DNA from: Terriglobia bacterium
GTDB taxonomy: Bacteria; Acidobacteriota; Terriglobia; Acidiferrales; UBA7541
Assembly (NCBI GenBank): GCA_020073605.1
Contig: JAIQEW010000019.1
Span: 1-51,910, forward strand
DNA length: 51,910 bases
Direction: 5' to 3'
This document shows, piece by piece, positions 1-8,992 of this stretch (position 1 is its first letter; each line of letters begins with the position of its first letter). A model generated the notes under the pieces. It saw nothing but the letters and a program-made list of their open reading frames with translations, did no database searches and had not been told where the DNA came from. The translations under genes were made by a program, and so were the position numbers.

Positions 1-238
1 GGTGGTCGTGCCGGGTGAGAATCGCTTCCCCGCCGAAGGCTTCGACGGCTTCCTTGATGCTGGGCTCATCCGTCGCGACCACAACCCGGGAGACAAGCCC
101 GGCTCGACGCACTCGCTCGACGACACGCTGAATCATCGGCTGGCCAGAAATCGCAGCGAGCGGCTTCCCCGGAAAGCGCGAGGAGGCATGCCGCGCCGGA
201 ATCACGGCCAGGACTCTCGCGGATTGGGGTTGCGGCAT
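1..238 (-). CDS. kdsB: 3-deoxy-manno-octulosonate cytidylyltransferase, N-terminal part (runs off left edge)
   Basis: Reading leftward from the ATG at 236-238 gives 79 codons with no stop before the window edge. The start contains [17 protein letters not shown], the nucleotide-binding signature of CMP-KDO synthetases, followed by [22 protein letters not shown] and [13 protein letters not shown], all in the family's usual order. The enzyme activates KDO with CTP for lipid A inner-core synthesis in the cytoplasm, so the organism is expected to make a KDO-containing outer membrane. The C-terminal two thirds, including most of the KDO-binding part, lie outside the window. The family call is firm; nothing can be said about its operon. 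Confidence 0.93.
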   Translation of the reverse strand, partial: MPQPQSARVLAVIPARHASSRFPGKPLAAISGQPMIQRVVERVRRAGLVSRVVVATDEPSIKEAVEAFGGEAILTRHDH

Positions 239-380
239 AAAGTTTCGTGTCCCCGGTGTCGATGGCATATTAGCACGGAGAAGCGAGCTCTCCGGCCGCA
301 GCCGAGAATGACGAAACAGCCGCCTCTTGCTTTGAGAAGCTCTGGTGGTAGAATCCAAGCGTAGGGCGTTTGGGGGCATC

Positions 381-1385
381 GTGAAACACCGCGCCACACG
401 GCCAGGTCGGATCTGGATGTGGGTGGCTGTATGCGCGGCTCTCGGCGTCCTGCTAAGTAGTCCCCTCGCATCGCCTGTCCGGGCCCAAGGACTTCCCGCC
501 GGTCCTGAAGCGCCGGCTCCCTCTGATGTTGCCAAGGTTAAGCGCGGCCAGCCTATCCGCACCGAAACGGAAATGACGCTGGTGGGCGCATCGGTCACGG
601 ATCCGCTGGGACGTCTCGTGACGGGGCTTGAGCAGCAGGATTTTCGCGTGTTTGAGGACGGCATCGAGCAGGAGATCATCCGCTTTTCGAGCCAGGACGT
701 GCCGGTGTCGATCGGCGTCATCTTCGACATGAGCGGGAGCATGTCGGACAAGATCGACAAGTCGCGGCAGGCGGCCGTGCAGTTCTTCCGGACGGCCAAT
801 CCGCAGGACGAATTCTTTCTGGTGAATTTCAACGACCGCGCCCAGCTCATCAGTCCCTTCACGGGCAGCGTCGATCAACTGCAGGACCGCCTCATGTACA
901 CCGGGGCGCACGGATTGACCGCGCTCTACGACGGGGTTTATCTCGGTCTGAGCCAGATGAGAGGAGCACACAACACAAAGAAAGCTTTGCTCATCATATC
1001 GGACGGAGGCGATAATCATAGCAGGTACAGCGAAACGGAAATCCGCAAGTTCGTGCGGGAAGCGGACGTTCAGATTTACTCCATCGGGCTCTTCGAACCC
1101 GATGGCGGCCCGACGACTGAGGAGCGGGAAGGCCCCTCTCTTCTGAACGATCTGACGATGATGACCGGCGGCCGCGCGTTCGTCGTGCAAAACGTGAACG
1201 AGCTGCCGGATATCGCGACGAAAATCAGCATGGAGCTGCGCAATCAGTATGTGCTCGGATATCAACCAAGCGCGCGTAAGCATGATGGAAAATGGCGCAA
1301 GATCAAAGTCAAGCTCCACCCGCCCAAGGGTCTGCCTCCGCTCAACGTGTTCGCCAAGAGCGGATATTTCGCGCCCAGCCACTAG
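381..1385 (+). CDS. Secreted VWFA-related acidobacterial protein 1
   Basis: About 334 residues from the GTG at 381, chosen because GGGGG lies just upstream and it leaves a clean signal peptide (basic start, hydrophobic residues about 10-28, cut near VRAQ). Another GTG at 345 would add 12 residues. After a variable linker comes a short beta segment ([27 protein letters not shown]) and then a von Willebrand factor A domain with an intact MIDAS: DMSGS at about 116-120, the downstream Thr in TALYDG and Asp in IISDGGD. This architecture matches the VWFA-related family expanded in Acidobacteria. MIDAS domains bind a divalent metal and a protein partner; the partner is unknown. A paralogue follows at once, suggesting tandem duplication and probable co-transcription. 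Confidence 0.88.
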   Translation: MKHRATRPGRIWMWVAVCAALGVLLSSPLASPVRAQGLPAGPEAPAPSDVAKVKRGQPIRTETEMTLVGASVTDPLGRLVTGLEQQDFRVFEDGIEQEIIRFSSQDVPVSIGVIFDMSGSMSDKIDKSRQAAVQFFRTANPQDEFFLVNFNDRAQLISPFTGSVDQLQDRLMYTGAHGLTALYDGVYLGLSQMRGAHNTKKALLIISDGGDNHSRYSETEIRKFVREADVQIYSIGLFEPDGGPTTEEREGPSLLNDLTMMTGGRAFVVQNVNELPDIATKISMELRNQYVLGYQPSARKHDGKWRKIKVKLHPPKGLPPLNVFAKSGYFAPSH

Positions 1386-1389
1386 GCGC

Positions 1390-2385
1390 TTGCCCGCCTT
1401 TATTCTAAAGGTCTTCTTTTTGGCCGCTCTCGTCGCGTGCCCATGCGCTTTCGCGCAAAACTTGCCGCCGTCTCTGGGGGCATCCGGCCCGCCTCCCCCG
1501 CCGGGCCAGGCAACGTCATCCGACCACAGGATCAAGGCCGATGTGGATCTGGTGGTGCTGCACGTCACCGTGGCGGACGCGCGAGGCGAGTTCGTTCCCG
1601 AACTGAAGCTGGGGAATTTTCGCGTCTTCGAGGAAAAGATCGAGCAGAAGATCGCCATGTTCTCCCGCGACGATATTCCCGTCACCATGGGGCTCGTGGT
1701 CGACAACAGCGGGAGCATGCGTGAGAAGCGGGAGCAGGTGAACGCCGCGGCGATGACGTTCGTCCGCACGAGCAACCCGCAGGACGAGGCGTTCGTCGTC
1801 AATTTCAATGACGAGTATTACCTCGATACGGACGGCGACTTCACCAACGATCAAAAGAACCTCAGCGATGCTCTTTCGCGGATCGAAACGCACGGCAGCA
1901 CCGCTCTCTACGACGCCGTGATTGGATCGCTCGACCACGTGAAGAAGGGACACAAGGACAAGAGAGTTCTTCTGGTCATCACGGACGGGGATGACGATGC
2001 CAGCCAAAAGTCCTTCGAGGAAACCATCAAGGCTGCGGAGCAATCCAACGCGACGATTTACGCAATCGGCGTGTACAGCGAAGACGATCTAAAGAACGAG
2101 AAGAGAATGGTCCGCCGCTCGAGGAAGGTCCTCACGGAGCTGGCGGAAGCCACGGGCGGACTGGCGTACTTTCCCGACAACCTCGAACAAGTGACCCCGG
2201 TTTGCGAACAGGTGGCGCGCGAGATTCGCAACCAATACACGCTCGGATACTACCCGTCGAACACCGCCAGGGACGGAAGTTTTCGCGCGCTGCAAGTCCA
2301 GGTGATCCCGCCGAAAGGGCGCGGGAAACTCTCGGTACGCACGCGGACTGGATATTACGCGCCGAAAGCGGCTTCGGGCGACTGA
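1390..2385 (+). CDS. Secreted VWFA-related acidobacterial protein 2
   Basis: About 331 residues. There is no in-frame ATG near the start; the TTG at 1390 directly precedes a good signal peptide (hydrophobic FILKVFFLAALVACPCAFA, cut before QNLPP), so I chose it. Extending upstream would overlap the preceding gene by about 130 bp and add non-secretory sequence. A Pro-rich stretch follows, then the same layout as the upstream gene: VVLHVTVADARGEFVPEL, NFRVFEEKIEQK, and a VWA domain with MIDAS DNSGS (about 105-109), STALYDA and VITDGDDD. It is clearly a paralogue of its neighbour, 4 bp away. The expected location is the periplasm or cell surface. The start codon is uncertain; the family is not. 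Confidence 0.86.
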   Translation: MPAFILKVFFLAALVACPCAFAQNLPPSLGASGPPPPPGQATSSDHRIKADVDLVVLHVTVADARGEFVPELKLGNFRVFEEKIEQKIAMFSRDDIPVTMGLVVDNSGSMREKREQVNAAAMTFVRTSNPQDEAFVVNFNDEYYLDTDGDFTNDQKNLSDALSRIETHGSTALYDAVIGSLDHVKKGHKDKRVLLVITDGDDDASQKSFEETIKAAEQSNATIYAIGVYSEDDLKNEKRMVRRSRKVLTELAEATGGLAYFPDNLEQVTPVCEQVAREIRNQYTLGYYPSNTARDGSFRALQVQVIPPKGRGKLSVRTRTGYYAPKAASGD

Positions 2386-2427
2386 CCACGCCGCTCCGTG
2401 CCAGACAACATTTCCGACCGGCATAGA

Positions 2428-3480
2428 CTACTTCTTCTTAGGAAACGCCGGCGCGTGATACCCAAATGTCAGAATCGATTCGATCTGGACACTGGCGCCA
2501 TGGTTGGATGCGGGCTTAAAGGACCATTTCATTACCTGCTCGCGCGCGGCCTGGGCCATATCGGGGCTATCGGAATTAAGCGAGTACGTTTCGCGGACGT
2601 GACCTGCACGATCTACGCAGACATAGATGCTAAGCGTTCCGGGATTTCGCCCTCGTGCCATCGGAGGCCACTGAATCTCGTGCGCATCTGCGATCAAGCT
2701 GCGCAAAGTTGATTCACTGACGATCAGCGTTCTCAATGGCGCGCTGGACTGCTGCATGGCAAACAAGGCCTCGTCTGGCGATGTCAATTCTTCCAGTTCC
2801 TCTACGCGCGCCTCGAGCTCCGTTCCGGGCTCGATGTACTCGTCAATCGTTCGAGCGACCTGCTTACTTACGACTTTCTTGTAGCTTGAGTAGGAAGCAT
2901 CGTACCCAGGCGCAGAGACGGATTCCAGCAGAACTTCGTTAAAACAATAGGTCGAAAACACTTTGTTAGTTACTGGCGGATCCGCCGCCAGAAACATGAA
3001 TCGTCGGCATACGTGCGGCCCTGAGATTGCCGCGGGCACGACAGTGTTTGGTATGATGACGCGCCCTATCGCCGTATCGTTCGACTTTGTCAAATCGACG
3101 CCTTCCAGCGCTGCGCCCGGATCGAAAATTGCGTTTACGATCGTACGGAGCCAGTTTGGATAGTAGTCGCCATTTAACTGCTCGCTTGCTTTGTCGCCGT
3201 TCATAACGAGCACCTCCCCAAATCCATTCGCCGTGATCGTGCGCCGCCACTTGTCGGGAGCGACCCAGAACTCTTCGATCTCGGCGTTATGGCTATCGTT
3301 ATGGCGGTCGGTCTTCTCGAAAACTATGGCCTTGAGATGGAAAGGCGGGGCTCCGGAAACCGTGAGCTGGGACTCATCAATAGCATGCTTGGGAAGGTCA
3401 GCTAGCGAAATCTTGTCGGCAGCCTCGGCGGAGAGGCATGCGAGGAGTATGCAGGCGGACAGGATGTGAATACCTCGCAT
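2428..3480 (-). CDS. Secreted protein with TonB C-terminal-like domain
   Basis: 350 residues from the ATG at 3478-3480, which begins a signal peptide (MRGIHILSACILLACLSAEA). LLAC could also be a weak lipobox. Residues about 25-230 do not resemble a family I can name; they include WVAPDKWRRTI and a Cys pair (HVCRRF, STYCF). The last 85 residues (GTLSIYVCVDRAGHVRETY, MAQAAREQVMKWSFKPA, VQIESILTFGYH) match the TonB C-terminal fold as found in acidobacterial energy transducer proteins. There is no N-terminal TonB anchor or Pro-rich spacer, so a classical role in energising outer-membrane receptors is doubtful. It is transcribed away from uvrA across a 118-bp gap. Confidence 0.72.
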   Translation of the reverse strand: MRGIHILSACILLACLSAEAADKISLADLPKHAIDESQLTVSGAPPFHLKAIVFEKTDRHNDSHNAEIEEFWVAPDKWRRTITANGFGEVLVMNGDKASEQLNGDYYPNWLRTIVNAIFDPGAALEGVDLTKSNDTAIGRVIIPNTVVPAAISGPHVCRRFMFLAADPPVTNKVFSTYCFNEVLLESVSAPGYDASYSSYKKVVSKQVARTIDEYIEPGTELEARVEELEELTSPDEALFAMQQSSAPLRTLIVSESTLRSLIADAHEIQWPPMARGRNPGTLSIYVCVDRAGHVRETYSLNSDSPDMAQAAREQVMKWSFKPASNHGASVQIESILTFGYHAPAFPKKK

Positions 3481-3554
3481 ACACCTCAGCTTATTACACA
3501 CACAACCGTGGTTTGGCAATCGCTTCTCACGAATTCCACGGTCCTCTCTGCGGT

Positions 3555-3583
3555 TTGCCGCGATTTGCGCCCCGGCGTATAAT
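3555..3583 (+). promoter_or_regulatory. Probable sigma70-type promoter of uvrA
   Basis: TTGCCG at 3555-3560, a 17-bp spacer and a consensus TATAAT at 3578-3583. The uvrA ATG is at 3599, so the transcript would begin only about 8-10 nt before the start codon. No Shine-Dalgarno sequence is visible, suggesting a leaderless or nearly leaderless mRNA. I see no obvious SOS-type palindrome. Confidence 0.6.
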
Positions 3584-3598
3584 CGATGGTTTAAGCCC

Positions 3599-6500
3599 AT
3601 GCCGACGGAACGCACTGAGAAGGCTCCCGCGAATTCAGCCCCGCCGCACGCGGCCCCCGTAGCAGGCGCGGCGGACGACGCCGAGGAAATCCGCGTCCGC
3701 GGTGCGCGCGTCCACAACCTCAAGAACATCGACTTCACCATCCCGCACAACGCCATCACCGTGGTAACCGGCGTATCCGGCTCCGGCAAATCCAGCCTGG
3801 CGTTCGACACGCTTTATGCCGAGGGCCAGCGGCGCTATATCGAGTCGCTTTCGGCCTACGCGCGCCAATTCCTCGAGCGAATCGAGAAGCCCGACGTGGA
3901 CGAGATCACGGGAATCGCTCCGGCAATCTCCATCCGGCAGAAGAATTCCACGCGCAACCCGCGGTCCACGGTCGCAACCGCCACGGAAATCTACGACTAT
4001 CTGCGGCTACTGTATGCGCGCGCGGGTCACACTTTCTGCTTCCGCTGCGGAGAGGAAGTCCGGAAGGACACGCTCGACGAGATCGCGGCCCGCGTGCTGG
4101 CTCTGCCCGAGGGACGGCGATTCTACGTGCTATACCGATTGGCGCTCGGGCCGGAGCCTGTTCTAGGCGCAGCACAAGAAAGCGCCGCTCCGCGGTCGCG
4201 AAAAGCGGCCCGCCCTGCTCCGGACGCAATCCGCCAGTCTCTGACGAGCCTGCGCAAGCGCGGGTTCAATCGCCTGTATCAGGCCGGGCGGGTGTTCGAG
4301 TTTTCCACGCCGGAAGAGCTCCTCGATGTAGACTTCGCGAAACCCGTGTACGTGCTCGTGGACCGGCTCTCGCTTTCGCCGGAAATACGCTCGCGTCTAA
4401 TGGACTCGATCGAGATCTGCTACCGGGAAGGCCAGGGAGAAGCCATCCTGCAATTTGTCGCCGACGATTCCGAGGACCGTACTCCGGAAAAGCTCGTATT
4501 CAACGAGCGATTCGATTGCAAGAAGTGCGGCGCGTCCTATCAGGAGCCTGAGCCTCGCTTGTTCTCGTTCAATAACCCCTACGGCGCGTGCCCGCGTTGC
4601 CAGGGCTTCGGCAACACAATCGATTTCGATCTCGACCGCGTCGTACCTGACAAAGGAAAATCGCTCGCCGAGGGCGCCATCGAGCCGTGGACGAAGCCAC
4701 GGTACAGGCAACTGGCGATGGAGATGCGGCGATTCGCGCGCGCGAAAGGGATTCCGGTGGACGTGCCGTACCGCGAGCTCACCGCGGCGCAGCGCAACGC
4801 CATTCTCGAGGGCGACAAGAAAGAAGATTTCCCCGGAGTGAAGGGATTCTTCGGCTGGCTCGAGCGCAAGAAATACAAGCTGCACGTGCGCGTGTTTCTG
4901 AGCCGCTACCGTGGTTACGCCACATGCCCCGATTGCCTCGGGACAAGGCTCCGGGCCGAAGCGCGCGCCGTCAAGATTGCCGGTCGTTCGATCACCGAGG
5001 TCTGCCAGTTGACGGTGAAGGAGGCGCGTCCCTTCTTCGACGGGCTGAAGCTCAGCCCCGCTGAAATGGTGATCGCCGAAAAGATCCTCGAAGAGATTCA
5101 GCAGCGGCTGCGGTTTCTCGATGAAGTGGGGCTCGACTACCTCACGCTCGACCGGCTCACCTCGACTCTTTCCGGCGGCGAAGCGCAGCGCATCCAGCTG
5201 GCTACATCGCTCGGCTCGCAACTTGTCGGTGCGCTCTACGTGCTCGACGAACCGTCGATCGGCCTGCACCCGCGGGATACGGGCCGGCTGATTGAAATCC
5301 TCAAGGGGTTGCGCGACCTGGGAAACACGCTGCTCGTGGTCGAGCACGATCCGGACACGATTCTCGCGGCTGACGTCATTCTCGATCTTGGTCCCGGCGC
5401 GGGCGAGCACGGCGGAGAGCTGATTTTCGCGGGAACGCGCGCGGAATTGCTCGCGGACGCGCAATCTCTCACGGGACGCTACCTCCGGGGGGACCTGCGG
5501 ATCGCCGTCCCGGCGCGGCGGCGAAAGCCGCACGGAAAGTTTCTGAAGATCATGGGGGCGCGGAGCCACAATCTTCAGGGCGTCGATCTTACGATTCCGC
5601 TGGGGATGCTCGTGGCGGTTACGGGCGTTTCGGGCTCCGGAAAATCGACGCTCGTGTACGACGTTGTTTACAAAGCTCTCGAGGCGAAGCGCACCGGGGG
5701 AAACTGGCGCGAATGCTGCGACCGCATCGAAGGAGACGCCGCGATCCAGGCGGTCGAGATGGTCGATCAATCTCCCATCGGCCGCACGCCGCGATCCAAC
5801 CCCGCAACGTACCTGAAGGCGTTCGATTCCATCCGCGAGGTTTTCGCCTCCACGCCGGAAGCGAAGAAGCGAGGCCTGGGCGCGGGACATTTTTCGTTCA
5901 ACATCCCCGGCGGAAGATGCGAGGCCTGCCAGGGCGATGGCACCGTGACCGTGGAAATGCGCTTTCTGGCGGACGTGGAGCTGATCTGCGAAGAGTGCCG
6001 CGGGACGCGGTACAAAAGCAGCGTGCTCGATGTCCGTTACCGGGACAAGAACATCCACGACGTGTTGCAGATGACCGTGCGCGAGGCGCTCGCGTTTTTC
6101 GCCGCGCATCATAAGGTGACCTCGCGGCTCCGTGTGCTCGAAGAAGTCGGGCTCGGCTACCTGCGCCTCGGGCAATCGGGGACGACTCTTTCCGGGGGAG
6201 AAGCGCAACGCCTGAAGCTCGCCGCGCATCTCACGCGGCAGGACAACAGCGGGATTCTGTATATCTTCGATGAGCCGACCACGGGCCTGCACTTCGATGA
6301 CATTCAGAAGCTGCTGACGGCGTTCCGGAAACTGCTCGAAGGCGGGGCATCCGTGCTGATCATCGAACACAATCTGGATGTGATGAAGTCGGCTGACTGG
6401 ATTGTAGACCTCGGGCCGGAAGGCGGGGACGCCGGCGGGCGCGTGGTCGCCGTGGGAACTCCGGAGCAGGTGGCGCGGAATTCACAGTCGCATACCGGGA

Positions 6501-6604
6501 GATTCCTGGCGCGCGCGCTCAATTCCCGCAGCGGCGGGAATCACGAAACGCATCTTTCGCCGGCAAAGCCGAAGTCGCAGGGAGAAAATCGGTCCACGGT
6601 ATGA
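3599..6604 (+). CDS. uvrA: Excinuclease ABC subunit A
   Basis: 1001 residues. UvrA is the damage-recognition ATPase of nucleotide excision repair. Both ABC modules are complete: Walker A GVSGSGKSS at about 58-66 and again at about 676, signature LSGGEAQR at about 524 and 863, and Walker B regions VLDEPSIGLHP and IFDEPTTGLHF. The zinc modules are intact (CKKCG...CPRCQG near 307-335 and CEACQGDG...CEECRG near 774-801). A 28-residue Ala/Pro-rich extension precedes the usual IRVRGARVHNLKNI start. The C-terminus is a short polar tail. The stop codon overlaps the ATG of the next gene (ATGA at 6601-6604), so the TPR gene is probably translationally coupled. uvrC lies 6 kb downstream; uvrB is not in the window. 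Confidence 0.98.
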   Translation: MPTERTEKAPANSAPPHAAPVAGAADDAEEIRVRGARVHNLKNIDFTIPHNAITVVTGVSGSGKSSLAFDTLYAEGQRRYIESLSAYARQFLERIEKPDVDEITGIAPAISIRQKNSTRNPRSTVATATEIYDYLRLLYARAGHTFCFRCGEEVRKDTLDEIAARVLALPEGRRFYVLYRLALGPEPVLGAAQESAAPRSRKAARPAPDAIRQSLTSLRKRGFNRLYQAGRVFEFSTPEELLDVDFAKPVYVLVDRLSLSPEIRSRLMDSIEICYREGQGEAILQFVADDSEDRTPEKLVFNERFDCKKCGASYQEPEPRLFSFNNPYGACPRCQGFGNTIDFDLDRVVPDKGKSLAEGAIEPWTKPRYRQLAMEMRRFARAKGIPVDVPYRELTAAQRNAILEGDKKEDFPGVKGFFGWLERKKYKLHVRVFLSRYRGYATCPDCLGTRLRAEARAVKIAGRSITEVCQLTVKEARPFFDGLKLSPAEMVIAEKILEEIQQRLRFLDEVGLDYLTLDRLTSTLSGGEAQRIQLATSLGSQLVGALYVLDEPSIGLHPRDTGRLIEILKGLRDLGNTLLVVEHDPDTILAADVILDLGPGAGEHGGELIFAGTRAELLADAQSLTGRYLRGDLRIAVPARRRKPHGKFLKIMGARSHNLQGVDLTIPLGMLVAVTGVSGSGKSTLVYDVVYKALEAKRTGGNWRECCDRIEGDAAIQAVEMVDQSPIGRTPRSNPATYLKAFDSIREVFASTPEAKKRGLGAGHFSFNIPGGRCEACQGDGTVTVEMRFLADVELICEECRGTRYKSSVLDVRYRDKNIHDVLQMTVREALAFFAAHHKVTSRLRVLEEVGLGYLRLGQSGTTLSGGEAQRLKLAAHLTRQDNSGILYIFDEPTTGLHFDDIQKLLTAFRKLLEGGASVLIIEHNLDVMKSADWIVDLGPEGGDAGGRVVAVGTPEQVARNSQSHTGRFLARALNSRSGGNHETHLSPAKPKSQGENRSTV

Positions 6605-7935
6605 GATTGCTCAGGAGCGCGGTGGCCTGCTGCGCGCTGTGCGTTGTGCCCGGCGTCTTCCTGGGAGTTTACGCGCAGACCGTCGGCGTAACGAAGAAAC
6701 GCATTCCTGCCGATCCTGCCGCACAGGCTCTCAACCGCCTTCTCTCCGCAGCGCAGGAAGCAATCGACCGCCAGGATTACGAAACCGCCGCGCAAAACTA
6801 TCAGGATTACCTCGCGAAGAAACCGGACGACGCCGGCGTGCACTACGACCTCGGGTACGTGTACACGGCTCTGAAGCGGCCCGCGGACGCGAAGAGCGAG
6901 TACGAAAAAGCAATTTCGCTCGACCCCAAGATGTCCGCGGCGTATTTGAACCTCGGACTTACGCTTCTCGCAAGCGACCCCTCCGCCGCGGTGGAACCTC
7001 TGCAACGGGCGGCGGAAATGAAACCCGAAGATGCGCACATAAGATGGCTCTTGGGCACGTCCCTCGAACGAAGCGGAAAATTGCAGCCCGCCATTGAGCA
7101 GTACGAAGCCGCCGAGAAACTCTACGATAAAGATACCAACGTCCGGCTTTCTCTCGGATTCGCGCTGCTCAGGTCCGGCCGCGTAAACGAGGCTGAGGCA
7201 CAGTTCCGTGCGGCTCTGTCGCTGCATCCGGCTGACGATGCGTCGGCGCAGGCGCATAAGGGATTGGCTCAGGCCCTGATCTCGCAGAAGAAACTCGACG
7301 AGGGTGCCTCTGAGCTCGCGGCGTATCTCGAATTGGAGCCCACCGACACGGCCGCGCGCATCGACCGAGCATCGATGCTCGTCGATGCAGGCAAGAATGA
7401 CGACGCACTGGCGGAACTCGACCGTGCGGCCGCACAAGGGCCCGAAGGCTTGCGTGCTTTGAAATTGCGCTCGCAGCTCTACTGGGAGAAGAAGCAATAC
7501 GATGAAGCCGTGCCGGTGTTGCTGAAAGCGGCGGCGCTCGCGCCCCGCGATGGAGATATTCCCGCGCGCCTCGGCCAGGTTTATCTCAAAAAGAAGGATT
7601 ACCCGAACGCGGCGCATTGGCTGACGGTCGCGTACAATATGAACCCAAGCGCCACCGACTTGCTGGCGGAACTTGTCGATGTGGCCTACCTGAACAAGAA
7701 TTATGCAGGGGCGCTCGAAGCGCTCGATATCCTGTCCAAGCGCGAGGAATTGCCGGCGGCGAGCTGGTACACTCGCGCGGCCTGTTACGATAACTTGATG
7801 CAGGCGGCCCAGGCGCTTGAGGCGTATCAGAGGTTTCTCCAGCTGAACAAGGATGAAAATAGCGACATGTATTTCATTTCCACGGCGCGGGTGCGGGCGC
7901 TGACTCGAGAATTGCAGAACAAGAAGAAGAGGTAG
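6601..7935 (+). CDS. Secreted tetratricopeptide-repeat protein
   Basis: 444 residues. A signal peptide (MRLLRSAVACCALCVVPGVFLGVYAQ) is followed from about residue 50 by back-to-back TPR units, for example NYQDYLAKKPDDAGVHYDLG, EYEKAISLDPKMSAAYLNLG and EQYEAAEKLYDKDTNVRLSLG, continuing almost to the basic C-terminus (LQNKKKR). The array should form a periplasmic scaffold of roughly ten repeats. It overlaps uvrA by 4 nt and is followed after only 4 nt by the next gene, so it is second in a compact operon whose later members are secreted orphans and a metalloprotease. No enzymatic motif is visible. Confidence 0.88.
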   Translation: MRLLRSAVACCALCVVPGVFLGVYAQTVGVTKKRIPADPAAQALNRLLSAAQEAIDRQDYETAAQNYQDYLAKKPDDAGVHYDLGYVYTALKRPADAKSEYEKAISLDPKMSAAYLNLGLTLLASDPSAAVEPLQRAAEMKPEDAHIRWLLGTSLERSGKLQPAIEQYEAAEKLYDKDTNVRLSLGFALLRSGRVNEAEAQFRAALSLHPADDASAQAHKGLAQALISQKKLDEGASELAAYLELEPTDTAARIDRASMLVDAGKNDDALAELDRAAAQGPEGLRALKLRSQLYWEKKQYDEAVPVLLKAAALAPRDGDIPARLGQVYLKKKDYPNAAHWLTVAYNMNPSATDLLAELVDVAYLNKNYAGALEALDILSKREELPAASWYTRAACYDNLMQAAQALEAYQRFLQLNKDENSDMYFISTARVRALTRELQNKKKR

Positions 7936-7939
7936 AGAC

Positions 7940-8437
7940 TTGCTCCGCATGCTCCGACTCTGGGGGCCCTTCATGGCCGCTGCGATTCTCGCATCTTCCG
8001 CCTTTCCCCAGGACCGGATCGAGGCGCTTCGCGCACGCTTCGCACACGAGCCGAATCCAGTCCAGCGCGCCAAACTGATGCCGCAGCTCGGCGAGGAGGA
8101 ATTTCGGACAATTGGCGCCGCGGTGGCGGCGGAGCGCCTGCCTGATGCTCTCGCGACTCTCAACCAGTATCGCAGCGAAGTGCAGTTGTGCGAGAAAGGC
8201 CTGGAAGCCTCCGGTATCAACGCCGAGAAGCACTCGGCCGGATTCAAGCAGCTGGAAATTTCATTGAGGGAGTCCCTGCGCGATCTCGACCAACTGATCG
8301 TGGGTCTCACCAGCGATGAGCAGGCTCCTTTCGTCGACGCTCGCAAGGAACTGAGCGAGATCAGCCAGCGGCTCATGCACAGGCTTTTCCCGCACGAGCC
8401 GCCGGGGGACGCAAAGCCGGGCAAGACCAACAACTAG
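7940..8437 (+). CDS. Small secreted helical protein, family not recognised
   Basis: 165 residues from TTG at 7940, or 162 from ATG at 7949; both keep a signal peptide (LWGPFMAAAILASSAFPQ). The mature part is predominantly charged and helical (RIEALRARFAHE, KLMPQLGEEEFRTIGAAVAAERLPDALATL, EISLRESLRDLDQLI) and ends in a low-complexity tail. Only one Cys (QLCEKG) remains after the signal peptide. It sits 4 nt after the TPR gene and 9 nt before the next secreted orphan, so it belongs to the uvrA-TPR-protease operon. I know no function for it. A helical partner of the TPR protein would be consistent, but that is speculation. Confidence 0.75.
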   Translation: MLRMLRLWGPFMAAAILASSAFPQDRIEALRARFAHEPNPVQRAKLMPQLGEEEFRTIGAAVAAERLPDALATLNQYRSEVQLCEKGLEASGINAEKHSAGFKQLEISLRESLRDLDQLIVGLTSDEQAPFVDARKELSEISQRLMHRLFPHEPPGDAKPGKTNN

Positions 8438-8446
8438 GGGCACAAA

Positions 8447-8992
8447 TTGGGAAATTTAACGCGGCTTCGCATCACAACATTCGCTCTGTTGGCGGCGTGG
8501 ACTCTGACGGGAGTCGCCGCCGCACCGGTCCCAGCCGGCCAGGTGCAAAAGAAGGACTACCTCAGCGAGGAAGAGGCGGACAAAATCCGCGACGTGCGCT
8601 ACCCCGCCCCGCGGATCAAGCTTTACATTTCATTTGCGGAGGACCGCCTGAAGAAGTTCGAGTATGAGATGAATCGGCCTGTACCCGAGCGGCGTCGCAG
8701 CGAAATTCTGAACGGCCTGCTCAACGGATATGCTGGCTGCGTGGACGATGCCGCCGATCAAATTGCCCTTGCGCGGGAGAAGCAGGTGGACATCCGCGAC
8801 GCGTTGAACCTGATGCTCGCAAAGGACAAGGAGTTCCTCGAGACGCTCGAAAAGTACGATAAGGGCGGTCCGGAGCTTGACACGTACAAAGACACGCTCG
8901 AAGACGCGATCCAGGGAACGAAAGACGCTCTGGCGGATGCCGAAGAAGCACTGAAGGAAATGCTCCCGCCGCCGGTGCGGAGGAAGCCGTGA
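8447..8992 (+). CDS. Small secreted helical protein, family not recognised
   Basis: 181 residues starting at TTG 8447, which gives a signal peptide (LRITTFALLAAWTLTGVAAAPVPA). The mature protein is acidic, Lys/Glu-rich and helical (YLSEEEADKIRDVRYPAPRIKLYISFAEDRLKKFEYEMNR is the distinctive N-terminal block, quoted in part: KIRDVRYPAPRIKLY). The second half (DALNLMLAKDKEFLETLEKY, TKDALADAEEALKEML) looks like coiled coil. The stop overlaps the GTG of the SprT-like gene (GTGA, 8989-8992), implying coupled translation. Similar proteins are, to my recollection, confined to Acidobacteria; that would need a search. Function unknown. Confidence 0.75.
   Translation: MGNLTRLRITTFALLAAWTLTGVAAAPVPAGQVQKKDYLSEEEADKIRDVRYPAPRIKLYISFAEDRLKKFEYEMNRPVPERRRSEILNGLLNGYAGCVDDAADQIALAREKQVDIRDALNLMLAKDKEFLETLEKYDKGGPELDTYKDTLEDAIQGTKDALADAEEALKEMLPPPVRRKP

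Noticed and set aside
453..1808. 451-codon open frame on the minus strand
   Set aside because: Antisense to both VWFA genes; no motif and no plausible start region.
4397..6370. 657-codon open frame on the minus strand
   Set aside because: Lies wholly antisense to uvrA, with Arg/His-rich composition and no recognisable motif; a by-product of high GC.
6541..8433. 630-codon minus-strand open frame
   Set aside because: Antisense to the TPR gene and first secreted orphan; composition is that of a shadow frame.
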